A stretch of DNA of 64,000 nucleotides from Clostridia bacterium. Its GTDB lineage: Bacteria; Bacillota; Clostridia; Oscillospirales; Acutalibacteraceae. Position 1 is the first letter of the stretch, and the number at the start of each line of letters is the position of its first letter. Where the stretch lies: NCBI GenBank assembly GCA_024404025.1, contig JAKSQP010000006.1, positions 57,249-121,248 of the forward strand, read 5' to 3'. The notes under the pieces are model-generated. The model searched no databases and had not been told where the DNA came from. It was given only the letters and a program-made list of their open reading frames with translations. Shown here in pieces: positions 9,264 through 18,986 of the stretch. The translations under genes were made by a program, and so were the position numbers.

Positions 9264-11494
9264 AGAAAAAAACAAACCTGATTCTGATTGCGTGCATTAT
9301 TGCGGTTCTGATAATCGGAACGATTCTCGTTCTTCTTCTGACTGATAAAATCAGCATTCCGATAAGCTCCGGCTCTCCGGAATCAATATCCGCAGAAAGC
9401 GTCAGCGACGGCGAAACCCTCGGAGATATTATATCGGAAGATGAAGAAATCAATGTGCCGAAGGAATTCAGGATCACCAACCACGCAAGCAAAAACATTT
9501 CGGTTTCAGAAGGCAAGGTCTATTTCAAAGGTACAAGCGACCCCGCATACGAGGTCACCTGCAACGGAGAAAAAATCGAAACCGCTTCTACGGGCGAATT
9601 TTCAATCGACAGAAGAGTTACGCCGGGGTCGAATGAGTTTGTTTTCGTTCATAAAAATGTAACCTATACTTACACCGTCAGCTACACAGCCGATGTTCTG
9701 CGCTCCGTCTATCCCGAAGAGGCCATTTCCGTTCCTGCCGGAATGGAAATCGAATTGAGCGCCGTAGCATTGAGAGATTCGGCTGTTACAGTCATATTCA
9801 ACGGAAGATCCTATACGATGGAGCCGAAATCAGATGTCAGAATAAACGATGAAGAGGACGAAGGCTCATCGGAAGAGCTTGCGGTTTATACCGTTGTTGT
9901 CAACGCTCCGGATTCGGCTTCGAACATCGAAAAAATCAGCGTGACCGCAAAATGCAAGGGTATTTCCGAAACGATGAGCGGCGGCAGCATCAAGGTCACG
10001 GCAAGAAATAAAATCCCGAAGCCCGTCGTTCTCGAAACGCAAAAACCCGTAACTGAAAAGGCAACAACTCACAAGGCTGCGGAAACCTCGACCGAAATCC
10101 GCAAAACCGTCAGCATAAAATCAAATCTTTCGCATAAATACACAAATCCTCCGAAAACAACACAGGCGCAGCCCGTTTCCGAACAGGCGGAAACCGCAGA
10201 GGAAGAAAAATCAGTTCCCCTTTCAGACAGACTTCAGAAGTTCTCTTATACACATAATTACGGTCTCGGCTCGGCAGAGGTATGCCAGGTTACAGATGAT
10301 TATGTTGATATTTATCCGTCAAGAAACACCGAAACCTATGCTTTGCCGAACTATACTCCTCTTCTGAAAGGAACATTCGACTATGTTGAATCGGAAATCG
10401 ATATAGACGGAGACAAATATTATATTCTCTCTTCGGGATACAAAATCCCCGCAAACAGAGAAGAACGCCTCGCCTCCGGCAGCATGGGAAAAATAAACCA
10501 TGTAAGCATTAAAGAAGGATATATAACTCCCGCAAATTCAATCAAGGTCGTTTCCTGCGAAATCGAAAACGGAAACACGGTCATAAAGCTCGATATGAAC
10601 AAAAGCGTTCCGTTCATCGCTTATCTCACGGGGCAGTCATATAAAGATTATAACGGCAGAGCTGTTGCCGTTTCTTCCTGCACCTGCACGGGAATTAAAT
10701 TCGTTTTCAGCCAGACTGCAAGCGCCGCAGGCAATCTTTCATTCGGAGGCTCGGTTATTTCCGGCGGCAGATTCAGCACCGATCCGGACAGAGCCGAAAC
10801 AACTCTCACGCTTGATTTTGCAAAAAGCGGAAAATTTTACGGCTATCACTGCGAATATGAAAACGGCTATCTCATAATCAGTTTTAAAAACAAGCCCTCT
10901 TCCCTTTCGGGATATACGATAATGCTTGACCCCGGTCACGGCGGAATTGATTCCGGCGCAGGCTGCTGCGTTTCCTCTTCGGGAATGAGTAAGGAAAAGA
11001 ACATCAATCTTTCGCTTGCAACAAAGGTCGGCGAGCTTCTTCAGGCAGAGGGAGCAACGGTCGTTATGACAAGAAGCGGCGATGACTGGGTATGCTATAC
11101 GGACAGAAACAATGCCGTCCGGAACAGAAAACCCGATATGTTCATTTCGATTCATTGCGATGCAAGCGAATCCGCTTCCGCTTACGGCACATCGGCATAT
11201 TATTACAGAGCCTATTCCCAGCCGCTTGCCGAAGCGATTCACGAGAGCATTGTTTCGTCATATAAAAATATCATTTATGCCGATAAAGCTTCCGATTTCA
11301 GAAGCAGAGTCAGCCGTGGCGCAAATTACTATGCATTCAGAGTTCTTCGGGTTGAGGAATGCCCAGCCGTTCTCATTGAATACGGCTTTGTCACGAACAC
11401 GGTCGAATGCCAGATGCTTCAGAATTCCTCGGTGCGTGATACGCTCGCAAGGGCAACCGTCAGCGGAATCAAAAACTATATCGCTTCAAATTGA
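9260..11494 (+). CDS. Membrane-anchored N-acetylmuramoyl-L-alanine amidase (Amidase_3)
   Basis: A 744-residue protein with an N-terminal membrane anchor (residues 5-30), an Ig-like beta domain (about 70-165), a Thr/Pro-rich linker (about 255-320), a further beta-rich region and a C-terminal zinc amidase. The zinc and catalytic residues are visible: His in LDPGHGGIDSG, Glu in KEKNINLSLA, His in SIHCDAS and the catalytic Glu in IEYGFVTN. It cleaves the bond between MurNAc and L-Ala in peptidoglycan. Coupling to the glycosidase-like lipoprotein upstream suggests joint cell-wall remodelling. Confidence 0.93.
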   Translation: MKKKTNLILIACIIAVLIIGTILVLLLTDKISIPISSGSPESISAESVSDGETLGDIISEDEEINVPKEFRITNHASKNISVSEGKVYFKGTSDPAYEVTCNGEKIETASTGEFSIDRRVTPGSNEFVFVHKNVTYTYTVSYTADVLRSVYPEEAISVPAGMEIELSAVALRDSAVTVIFNGRSYTMEPKSDVRINDEEDEGSSEELAVYTVVVNAPDSASNIEKISVTAKCKGISETMSGGSIKVTARNKIPKPVVLETQKPVTEKATTHKAAETSTEIRKTVSIKSNLSHKYTNPPKTTQAQPVSEQAETAEEEKSVPLSDRLQKFSYTHNYGLGSAEVCQVTDDYVDIYPSRNTETYALPNYTPLLKGTFDYVESEIDIDGDKYYILSSGYKIPANREERLASGSMGKINHVSIKEGYITPANSIKVVSCEIENGNTVIKLDMNKSVPFIAYLTGQSYKDYNGRAVAVSSCTCTGIKFVFSQTASAAGNLSFGGSVISGGRFSTDPDRAETTLTLDFAKSGKFYGYHCEYENGYLIISFKNKPSSLSGYTIMLDPGHGGIDSGAGCCVSSSGMSKEKNINLSLATKVGELLQAEGATVVMTRSGDDWVCYTDRNNAVRNRKPDMFISIHCDASESASAYGTSAYYYRAYSQPLAEAIHESIVSSYKNIIYADKASDFRSRVSRGANYYAFRVLRVEECPAVLIEYGFVTNTVECQMLQNSSVRDTLARATVSGIKNYIASN

Positions 11495-11862
11495 CGCTCA
11501 AGAACATCGCACAGACAAAAGGCCGGTATGCAGAGCAAAAACCACAGAGCCGAATATTTCGGGCATATCTGACCCAAAACATTCATCGGAATGCCCGAAT
11601 AATTCCATATATTCCAGCCGAAAGAAATATTAACAACGGAGCCGACGCAGAATTCAACGCTTGTTATAAAAAAAGCGCCTATCAGCGCTCTTATGACAAT
11701 ATTTATCTGTTTGCTCTGATTAATGAGCATAAGAAAAACCATTGCGATTCCGCCCGTCAGGAGCATGGTCCAATGAGTTCTTCCCCTGGCGAACAGTTCA
11801 AGCATTCCGTAGCAAAGCGCTCCGCTGAAAAAAGCAATAAAAAATTTCAGAAAAGACCTCAT
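11476..11862 (-). CDS. Putative ABC-transporter type IV membrane protein (CmpB-like)
   Basis: A 128-residue protein with four hydrophobic helices that resembles the small CmpB-like family annotated as ABC-transporter type IV, including the WNIWNYSGIPMNVLGQICP segment. Despite the name, transport has not been shown for this family. I start it at 11862, where GGTGAT lies six bases upstream; an extension to 11895 has no ribosome site. It converges on the amidase gene, and their 3' ends overlap by 19 bases. Confidence 0.75.
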   Translation of the reverse strand: MRSFLKFFIAFFSGALCYGMLELFARGRTHWTMLLTGGIAMVFLMLINQSKQINIVIRALIGAFFITSVEFCVGSVVNISFGWNIWNYSGIPMNVLGQICPKYSALWFLLCIPAFCLCDVLERQFEAI

Positions 11863-11922
11863 CAAATCACCGTTAATTAATATTGCCTGAAACAATGTTT
11901 ATTATGCAGAGGAGGAAATATA

Positions 11923-12942
11923 ATGAACCATAAATGTGAAACAAGAAAAAAGCTTCTTAACAGCGACGGTTCGCTCGCAGAACCGGGATGGTCAAACCAT
12001 CTTATTTTCGATTACAGTCCTTTTGACATCAAGGCAAACAAAATGAGAATCAAAGAATGGGACTACTATGTTATCGTTGACGATGAATTTGCTTTTGCAA
12101 CGGTCATTGACGACAACAGATATATGGGTCTGCTCAATTCGTCATTCTATGATTTCACAGAAAATAAAAAATATGATTTCATTGAAGCTCTCATAATGCC
12201 CATGGGAAGCCTCAATATGCCCGTTGATTCTTCAAACGGAGATATTTATCAGAAGAGAAAGAATGTTGACATTGCCTATACTCATGTTGACGGCGGCAGA
12301 AGATTAACCGGCAAATATAAAAAAACAAGTCAGCACGGCGAGCTTGAATACGATCTCTTCTTTAAAAGCTTTCCCGAAGATGACACAATGGTCATCGCAA
12401 CCCCCTGGGCAGAAGATAAAAAAGCTTTCTATTACAATCAGAAAATCAACTGTATGCCCGCAAGCGGATATATAAAATTCAACGGCAGAACGATCAACAT
12501 CACTCCCGACAGGCATTTTGCAACTCTTGACTGGGGCAGAGGTGTATGGACCTACGACAACACATGGTTCTGGGGTTCCGGAAACGGCTATGTGAACGGA
12601 AAGCGCTTCGGCTATAACATCGGTTACGGCTTCGGAGACACCACCGCCGCAAGCGAAAATATGATATTCTATGACGGAAAATGCCATAAGCTTGACCGCC
12701 TCCGCTTTGACATTCCCGACGACATAATGAAGCCCTGGAAAATAGTCAGCACGGACGGCAGATTCGATATGGATTTCTTCCCCGTTTATGACAACAGAAC
12801 ATACATAAATGCCGTTGTTATGGGTCAGGATGCTCATCAGGTGTTCGGCAAAATAAAGGGCAAAGCCGTTCTCGATGACGGAACGGTGCTTGATATTGAC
12901 AACCTCACTGTTTTCAATGAAAGAGTCAGAAACAGATATTGA
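11923..12942 (+). CDS. DUF2804 family protein
   Basis: A 339-residue soluble protein that matches DUF2804, with the characteristic WSNHLIFDY N-terminus, repeated short beta strands and a RHFATLDWGRGVW segment. It lacks a signal peptide. The family resembles lipocalin-like or hydroxyneurosporene-synthase-like beta folds, and its function is unknown. AGGAGG precedes the ATG. The next gene starts 11 bases after the stop with its own GGAGG, so the two formed one operon before the MITE insertion. Confidence 0.82.
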   Translation: MNHKCETRKKLLNSDGSLAEPGWSNHLIFDYSPFDIKANKMRIKEWDYYVIVDDEFAFATVIDDNRYMGLLNSSFYDFTENKKYDFIEALIMPMGSLNMPVDSSNGDIYQKRKNVDIAYTHVDGGRRLTGKYKKTSQHGELEYDLFFKSFPEDDTMVIATPWAEDKKAFYYNQKINCMPASGYIKFNGRTINITPDRHFATLDWGRGVWTYDNTWFWGSGNGYVNGKRFGYNIGYGFGDTTAASENMIFYDGKCHKLDRLRFDIPDDIMKPWKIVSTDGRFDMDFFPVYDNRTYINAVVMGQDAHQVFGKIKGKAVLDDGTVLDIDNLTVFNERVRNRY

Positions 12943-12953
12943 GGAGGCTCAAA

Positions 12954-14392
12954 ATGAAAAAGCATATTTTCAGATGTTTCGTTTCAGTTGTTCTTTGCTT
13001 AGGCAAAAGAGATTCGAACCCTATATGCCTTAAAAAGCGAACTTCACGCACATTCCGGCGTTTTTCTCCTTGAAATACGGGAGTATGTCTTCGTCGAAGA
13101 AACACCGGACTGCACGCAAATTTCAACATTTTAAGGTGCTTCGCAGTTTTGGCAGACAGATTTTCTGCCGAGATGAGGCGAAAAGCGCAGGAATACTTTG
13201 TGTATTCCGAGCATTTTTAACAAAATATCGGCAAAAAGGTGTCGCCAAAACCATATTGAGTTCGACTCCCTTTTGCCTATGCTTCAGCTTCGGCTGCTGC
13301 GTTTTTGCTTTTGCGGCGCAGACTCCGCTCAATGTCGGGGATTATGTTGCTCCCGATTCCGGAACGGATACGGCTTCTCAGCTTCAGAGAATCATTGACG
13401 AAAATCCGAACAGAACATTATTTTTCCCCGACGGAGAATATCTTGTTTCCACCCCTCTTTATACTCCTGCGGCTCCCTCAAAAAGTGTCGATCTGCAGCT
13501 ATCAACTTATACCGTTATCAAGGCTGCTCCCGATTTTTCGGGCGAAGCAGTCATTGCTCTCGGCGGGAAAGATCCGTTCAATGATATAAAAACACCCGGC
13601 AGCAACTATTCCCTGACCGGCGGAATCATTGACTGCTCCGGCATTGCGGCAGGCGTTGCCATATTGAGCGGGCGTGAAACCAAAATTCAGAATACCTCTA
13701 TCAAAAATGCCGTGACCGGCATATACATAGGTTACGGAGCAAACAGCGGTTCTTCCGATTCGGACATCAGGGACGTTGACATAACCGGCACGGAAAAGCC
13801 GGATTCAGTTGGAGTTCTTGTTGAGGGACACGACAATACATTTACCAATATGCGTATCGGCGGCGTTTATAAAGGCTTTCATATCAAATCGGGCGGAAAT
13901 TCTTTATATAACATCCACCCTCTGTTTTACGGAGATTTTGCAGAGTTTGAAACAAGCATCGGATTTTATGTTGAAGGCTCAAACAACACCCTTAACTATT
14001 GTTATTCCGACCAATTCTGCACGGCATACCGTATCGGAGCAAAAAACACTTTTGACAACTGCTTCTGTATGTGGTGGACAAACCGTGGCGAGAAATGCAC
14101 GGTCATTCAGTCAGACGGTAATTTTGATTCGGTTTTCACAAATCTGACCGTCTCGCTGCGTCACGATACAGACAACACTATGCTGAAAGGCACGATTGCC
14201 GGAAAAGGCACGATTCAGAACCTTATGGCTGATGAATCAAGATTCAATCTGAACAAATCCTATAAGATATTTATGAGCAATTCTCCCGTTTATTTTCTGA
14301 AAACCCTTTTCTCAAAATTCATCAATTTTTTCAAAAATATTTATTACCTTATTGAATATAAGCTTATTAATTCCGGCATAGTAAATCCGTAA
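12954..14392 (+). pseudogene. Secreted right-handed beta-helix protein, signal peptide split by a MITE
   Basis: The original ATG is at 12954 behind GGAGG. It encodes MKKHIFRCFVSVVLCL before a 276-bp element interrupts it; the frame then reads into a stop inside the element. Removing the element plus one TA restores a continuous signal peptide (CFSFGCCVFAFA) joined to the mature protein. The mature part (about 360 residues) has the repeated short strands of a pectate-lyase-like beta-helix (FFPDGEYLVS, GGIIDCSG, NTFTNMRIGG). Translation from starts inside the element would give a cytoplasmic, probably useless, product, so I call it disrupted. The break looks recent because the downstream frame is intact. 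Confidence 0.85.
13002..13277 (+). mobile_element. 276-bp MITE-like element, copy 1
   Basis: The element is bounded by imperfect 26-base terminal inverted repeats (GGCAAAAGRGAKTCGAAC...) and flanked on both sides by TA (13000-13001 and 13278-13279), the duplication expected for IS630/mariner-type transposition. It encodes no transposase. A rightward open frame of about 70 codons runs through it but has no recognisable domain. It sits inside the signal peptide of the beta-helix gene. Copy 2 at 21769-22044 is inverted and shows no difference by eye. Confidence 0.88.
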
Positions 14393-14595
14393 ATGTGCAA
14401 TATCTTATCTGAAAATTCTCTCCCTTATATTTTCCGTCTTCATTTTTTGCCGCCGTTTTCCCGGAATAATAATGTTATATATTAAGATTTGGTTAAAATG
14501 AAATTTAAAATCAATTAAATAAATATTTTTCGGATTTTTGTCTTGATTTGTTAACAATTTTGTTATAGTATAGTCGGGTAAACGGAGGACAGAAT

Positions 14596-15048
14596 ATGAA
14601 AATTGAATTTATCTGCTTTATTGCATGGATGGTGGCTCAGATTCTCAAGCTCATTTTCAACGCCGTCAAATTTGCTCTCAACAAAAACGAAAATATGCCG
14701 AAACTTACTCCCGAAATCCTTTTCAAGCTCGGAGGAATGCCCAGTTCTCACACGGCAACCGTTATTGCTCTTGCCGCAAGCATAGGTCTTCACTGCGGAT
14801 GGAATTCGGATATTTTTGCCGTTTCCGGTGTTTTTTCATTCATCGTTATGTTTGATGCCATCAATGTGCGCAGACCAATCGGAAAACTTACGGATGCTTT
14901 CAACAGCCTTCGCAAAGCCGTTCTCGGAAAAGATACGGATGAAGTGAAAAAGGTTGAAGGTCACACATTCCCCGAGGTAGTCGGCGGTTTCATAGTCGGC
15001 GTTGCGGTTGCATACATTATGGTCAGAATCGTGGGTTTCCTCGATTAA
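14596..15048 (+). CDS. Divergent PAP2 family membrane protein (YuiD-like, DUF212)
   Basis: A 150-residue membrane protein with the PAP2-like motifs GGMPSSHTATVIALA and GHTFPEVVGGFIVG and a central FDAINVRRPIG, matching the divergent PAP2 / DUF212 family. Related enzymes dephosphorylate lipid pyrophosphates, but the role of this subgroup is not established. An AACGGAGGACA ribosome site precedes the ATG. It is a single gene; the 200 bases upstream are AT-rich and contain promoter-like sequence (TTGATT, 15 bases, TATAGT at 14543-14569) with suboptimal spacing. Confidence 0.85.
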   Translation: MKIEFICFIAWMVAQILKLIFNAVKFALNKNENMPKLTPEILFKLGGMPSSHTATVIALAASIGLHCGWNSDIFAVSGVFSFIVMFDAINVRRPIGKLTDAFNSLRKAVLGKDTDEVKKVEGHTFPEVVGGFIVGVAVAYIMVRIVGFLD

Positions 15049-15070
15049 ATAAATTTTTTTGAAAAAAAGC

Positions 15071-15099
15071 TTGCAAAATCCGCAACAATATGTTAATAT
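15071..15099 (+). promoter_or_regulatory. Promoter of tRNA-Thr
   Basis: TTGCAA, 17 bases, TAATAT, 31 bases before the mature tRNA 5' end. Confidence 0.7.
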
Positions 15100-15129
15100 A
15101 TCACTCGTTCCGTAGCGAACGGGATGTTT

Positions 15130-15205
<76 letters not shown>

Positions 15206-15252
15206 AAGCGAAAATTCTTTCACGAAAGTGGCAGAATTTTCGCTTTTCTTTT
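15206..15252 (+). terminator. Terminator after tRNA-Thr
   Basis: AAGCGAAAATTCT pairs with AGAATTTTCGCTT and is followed by a T-rich run. It separates the tRNA from trmO, so trmO is expressed from elsewhere or by read-through. Confidence 0.85.
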
Positions 15253-15310
15253 TCTTTGCTTTTCTTTTCGTTGATTTTATGGTATAATAATTTATAAAGG
15301 CGGTGAAACA

Positions 15311-15976
15311 ATGAAGATTATTGCGCATATCAGAAGCGATTTTCCGGATAAATTCGGGATCCCCCGTCAGAGCGGACTTGTTGATGAGCTTGAAGCAACC
15401 GTTGTTTTTGAGCCTGAATACCGCATTCCCGAATCCCTTCGTGAGCTTGACGGTTTTTCTCATATATGGCTGATATGGCAGTTTTCCGAATGCACCGATA
15501 AAGAATGGAGTCCGACAGTCCGGCCGCCGAGGCTTGGAGGCAACAAACGGGTCGGCGTTTTTGCAAGCCGTTCCCCTTTCAGACCGAATTCCATAGGTCT
15601 TTCGTGCGTAAAGCTGAATGCAATAGAAGAAACCGAAAACTGCGGCTTTGTTTTAAAAGTTTCCGGAGCCGATCTTCTTGACGGCACTCCGATTTACGAT
15701 ATAAAGCCTTATCTGCCTTATGTTGATTCCCATCCCGAAGCAACGGGCGGCTTTGCTCTTCAGCAGATGAGCGGAACGCTGAATGTTGAATTTCCCGATG
15801 AACTGCTGAAAAAAATCCGTGAAGAAAAAAGGAAGGCTCTTATCGCCGTTCTTTCGCAGGATCCGAGGCCGCAGTATCAGAATGATCCGGAAAGAATTTA
15901 CGGGATGGATTTTGCGGGTTATAACATAAAATTCAGAGTTGACGATAACTTACTGATCGTTACGGAAATAAATTAA
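15311..15976 (+). CDS. trmO: tRNA (N6-threonylcarbamoyladenosine37-N6)-methyltransferase
   Basis: TrmO (formerly YaeB/TsaA) methylates the N6 of t6A37 in tRNAs reading ACY codons, using S-adenosylmethionine. The 221-residue protein shows the family blocks GIPRQSGLVDEL, LDGFSHIWLIW, RVGVFASRSPFRPNSIGLS and DLLDGTPIYDIKPYLPY, and has the C-terminal extension of full-length members. AAAGGCGGTGA precedes the ATG. It lies 106 bases after tRNA-Thr(GGT), the tRNA class its E. coli relative modifies. uvrC follows 15 bases later. Confidence 0.93.
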   Translation: MKIIAHIRSDFPDKFGIPRQSGLVDELEATVVFEPEYRIPESLRELDGFSHIWLIWQFSECTDKEWSPTVRPPRLGGNKRVGVFASRSPFRPNSIGLSCVKLNAIEETENCGFVLKVSGADLLDGTPIYDIKPYLPYVDSHPEATGGFALQQMSGTLNVEFPDELLKKIREEKRKALIAVLSQDPRPQYQNDPERIYGMDFAGYNIKFRVDDNLLIVTEIN

Positions 15977-15990
15977 ACGGAGGTGATTAT

Positions 15991-17835
15991 GTGAACGAAA
16001 AAATGCCGGTTCTTCGCAAAAAAGCAATGAGTCTGCCTCTTACTCCCGGAGTATATCTTATGAAAAACAAGAGCGGACTTATCATTTATGTCGGCAAGGC
16101 GAAGGCTCTCAAGAACAGAGTCAGCCAGTATTTCGGCTCACAGAATAATCATTCCGTCAAAGTCAGAAAAATGGTTGAAAATGTTGATGATTTCGACTAT
16201 ATTCTCTGCGACAGCGAGTTTGAAGCGCTCGTTCTTGAATGCTCGCTGATAAAACAGCATTCTCCGAAGTATAACATTCTTCTTAAGGATGACAAGGGTT
16301 ACAGTTATATAAAGATTTCGGGAAAAGAATGGAAAAATATATCCTGCGTTTTTCAGAAATCCGATGACGGAGCCGAATATATCGGCCCCTACACAAGCTC
16401 ATTCGGAATTTCAAACGCAGTTGACACGGCAAAAAAAATATTCAGAATTCCGCAATGCTCAAAGCAGTTTCCGAGAGATTATAAAAAAACCAGACCCTGC
16501 CTGAATTTTTATATCGGCCAATGCTCCGCTCCCTGCGCCGGAAAAACAACAATGGAAGCGAATAATGATGCCGTCAGCAAAGCTCTTGATTTTATTCTCG
16601 ACGGCTCCGGCAAGGTCATAGAAACGCTCAAAGCGGATATGCTTGAAGCTTCCGAGAATCTTGAATTCGAAAAAGCAGCAAAGCTTCGTGACATTATAAA
16701 TTCAATCAACAAGGTAACCGAAAAGCAGAAGGTTTTTGCTGCTTCCGTTGAGGAGCAGGATGTTTTTTCCATCGTCTGCGCATCGGACGGAGAATCTCCG
16801 AAAGCCTGCCTTTCCGTGCTGCGCTTCAGAGATTCAAGGCTGTGGGACAGCGAGCACTTCATAATCGACCTGCCCGATGACCTTCCGGAAGCAAGACACG
16901 AACTGATAAGAAGCTATTATTCAATGCGTGACTTCATCCCGAAAAGGATCGCCGTTGACGGAGAAACAGAAAATGCGGAGCTTCTTTCGGAATGGCTATC
17001 TTCGCTTGCAAAAAGAAAAGTCAGCATCACCCAACCGCAAAGAGGCGAGCAGCATTCATTGATGGAAATGTGCCGCTCAAACGCCGCCCAGAAGCTTGCT
17101 ATTTATCTCGGCCGAACCGGCAAAACAACCGCCGCTCTCGACGAGCTCGGCTCTCTTCTCGGCCTTAAATCCCCTCCCGAATATATCGAATCATACGATA
17201 TTTCTCACACGGCAGGCAGCAGCAATGTTGCCGGAATGGTCGTTTTCAAAAATGGCGTTCCGTATAAAAAGGCATATAAGCGATTCGCCATCAAAGGCTT
17301 CAGCGGCCAGGATGACTACGGTTCAATGGCAGAAGTGCTTGAACGCAGAATCATCAGATATTTTGAAGAAAAAGACAGCGGAGAAGGCTTCGGAAGGCTT
17401 CCCGATCTTATTTTGCTTGACGGCGGAAAAGGACAGGTAAACGCAGTTTTGCCGATTCTCAAAAAATATGATCTTGATATTCCCCTTTTCGGAATGGTTA
17501 AGGATTCTCACCACAGAACGAGGGCAATTGCCCTTTCGGGCGACGAGCTTTCTCTCACATCAAAAAGAGCGGCGTTTACCCTCGTTTCAACAATTCAGGA
17601 AGAGGTTCACAGATATTCGGTTGAATATCACAGAAACAAACGAAGCAATTCGCAGATTTCCTCAACTCTGACCTCAATTGACGGAATCGGAGAGGCAAGA
17701 TGCAAGGCTCTTTTGAAGCATTTCAAAACCGTTAAGGCAGTTTCGGAGGCTTCGGAGCAGGAGCTGGCAGCAGTCAAAGGAATGAATATCAATTCCGCAA
17801 AAGCTGTTTTTAAAGCCTTTCATCCCGACGAATAA
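15991..17835 (+). CDS. uvrC: UvrABC excinuclease subunit C
   Basis: UvrC makes both incisions in nucleotide excision repair. The 614-residue protein has the GIY-YIG nuclease domain (GVYLMKNKSGLIIYVGKA, residues about 18-95), a four-Cys cluster around CSKQF...CLNFYIGQCSAPC, the UvrB-binding UVR motif (about 200-235), the RNase H-like second nuclease (DISHTAGSSNVAGMVVF, LILLDGGKGQVNA) and C-terminal helix-hairpin-helix repeats. The start is GTG with GGAGGTGAT upstream. Length is normal. Confidence 0.96.
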   Translation: MNEKMPVLRKKAMSLPLTPGVYLMKNKSGLIIYVGKAKALKNRVSQYFGSQNNHSVKVRKMVENVDDFDYILCDSEFEALVLECSLIKQHSPKYNILLKDDKGYSYIKISGKEWKNISCVFQKSDDGAEYIGPYTSSFGISNAVDTAKKIFRIPQCSKQFPRDYKKTRPCLNFYIGQCSAPCAGKTTMEANNDAVSKALDFILDGSGKVIETLKADMLEASENLEFEKAAKLRDIINSINKVTEKQKVFAASVEEQDVFSIVCASDGESPKACLSVLRFRDSRLWDSEHFIIDLPDDLPEARHELIRSYYSMRDFIPKRIAVDGETENAELLSEWLSSLAKRKVSITQPQRGEQHSLMEMCRSNAAQKLAIYLGRTGKTTAALDELGSLLGLKSPPEYIESYDISHTAGSSNVAGMVVFKNGVPYKKAYKRFAIKGFSGQDDYGSMAEVLERRIIRYFEEKDSGEGFGRLPDLILLDGGKGQVNAVLPILKKYDLDIPLFGMVKDSHHRTRAIALSGDELSLTSKRAAFTLVSTIQEEVHRYSVEYHRNKRSNSQISSTLTSIDGIGEARCKALLKHFKTVKAVSEASEQELAAVKGMNINSAKAVFKAFHPDE

Positions 17836-17876
17836 TTAATTTAATGTTAATTTTTGGCTTGTATGTTATTTTTTAC

Positions 17877-17906
17877 TTGACAATTATCGGTTTTTAGTGC
17901 CATAAT
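17877..17906 (+). promoter_or_regulatory. Promoter of rsmD-coaD operon
   Basis: Consensus TTGACA, 18 bases, CATAAT, ending 34 bases before the rsmD start. Confidence 0.75.
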
Positions 17907-17940
17907 AAATTGGTTATATATTATTACTATGGAGGAAGCT

Positions 17941-18477
17941 ATGCGAGTAATAACCGGCTCGGCAAGAGGAATGTCACTCAAAACTCTTGAGGGTGAAACA
18001 ACAAGACCGACCTCCGAAAAAGTCAAGGAAGCCGTTTTCAGCGCATTGCAGTTTGAAATTGAAGGCAGAAGGATCCTTGATTTGTTTGCAGGCTCGGGGC
18101 AGCTCGGCATTGAAGCATTGAGCAGAGGCGCAGAATCGGCTGTGTTTGTTGATTCGGATAAAAACGCCGTTAAAACAATCAAAGAAAATGTTGAAAAGAC
18201 AAGGTTCGGCGATAAATCTCTTGTTTACCAGGGAGATTCAATCTCTTTTCTTTCAATGACCGGCAAGATTTTCGATATAGCTTTTATCGACCCTCCCTAT
18301 TCAACCGGTCTTCTTCAGAAGGCAATGGAAAAGCTCGGCGACAGAATTGCAGAAGGCGGCGCAGCCATCTGCGAGCATTCCTTTGACGAAGAGCTTCCCG
18401 ATTCCTTCGGAGAGCTTATAAAACAGAAGGATTACAGATACGGCAGGATCGCGGTTTCAATCTACCGGAAAGGATAA
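17941..18477 (+). CDS. rsmD: 16S rRNA (guanine966-N2)-methyltransferase
   Basis: RsmD methylates G966 of 16S rRNA in the small subunit. It begins MRVITGSARG, the usual N-terminus; the SAM-binding loop is LDLFAGSGQLGIEALSRGA and the catalytic motif is FIDPPY. Length 178 residues. I choose 17941 because GGAGG at 17931-17935 precedes it; the in-frame ATG at 17929 overlaps that ribosome site. The operon continues with coaD five bases on, a common Firmicute arrangement. Confidence 0.95.
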   Translation: MRVITGSARGMSLKTLEGETTRPTSEKVKEAVFSALQFEIEGRRILDLFAGSGQLGIEALSRGAESAVFVDSDKNAVKTIKENVEKTRFGDKSLVYQGDSISFLSMTGKIFDIAFIDPPYSTGLLQKAMEKLGDRIAEGGAAICEHSFDEELPDSFGELIKQKDYRYGRIAVSIYRKG

Positions 18478-18482
18478 CAAAT

Positions 18483-18986
18483 ATGAAAACAGCAATTTGC
18501 CCCGGCAGCTTCGACCCGGTCACAAGAGGCCATATTGATATAATCAGGCGTGCCGCAAAGCTTTTTGACAAGGTTATCGTTGTTGTTATGATGAACTTCA
18601 ACAAGCGTGACAGCTATTTTACGGCATCCGAAAGAGTTGAGCTTCTTAAAAGGAGCCTTAAGAACATCGAAAATGTCGAAATAGATATGTACAGCGGACT
18701 GCTTGCGGAATATTCCGACAAGGTCGGTGCCTGCGCAGTAGTCAAAGGTCTGCGTGCCGTTTCGGATTTTGAATATGAATTCCAGATGGCGTTGACAAAT
18801 CAGAAATTAAACCCCGATTTTGAAACCGTTTTTCTCCCCGCAAATGCAGAGCACATGTATCTCTCATCAAGCGTGGTAAAACAGGTTTGCGAATTCGGAG
18901 GAGATATAAGCGAATTCATCCCAGAAGAGGTCAGCGAAGATATTATTAAACGAATTAAAGAGAGGAACAGCCTTTATGAACATTGA
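18483..18986 (+). CDS. coaD: Phosphopantetheine adenylyltransferase
   Basis: CoaD transfers AMP from ATP to 4'-phosphopantetheine, the penultimate step of coenzyme A synthesis. The nucleotidyltransferase motif CPGSFDPVTRGHIDII is at the N-terminus and YLSSSVVKQV marks the C-terminal signature. The 167-residue length is typical. It lies between rsmD and a coiled-coil gene that overlaps its end by 11 bases. Confidence 0.96.
   Translation: MKTAICPGSFDPVTRGHIDIIRRAAKLFDKVIVVVMMNFNKRDSYFTASERVELLKRSLKNIENVEIDMYSGLLAEYSDKVGACAVVKGLRAVSDFEYEFQMALTNQKLNPDFETVFLPANAEHMYLSSSVVKQVCEFGGDISEFIPEEVSEDIIKRIKERNSLYEH

Noticed and set aside
13070..14392. A complete 440-codon gene starting inside the MITE
   Set aside because: The N-terminal 70 codons are the element itself, also found at 21.8 kb without the gene. 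The real start is at 12954, now cut off.
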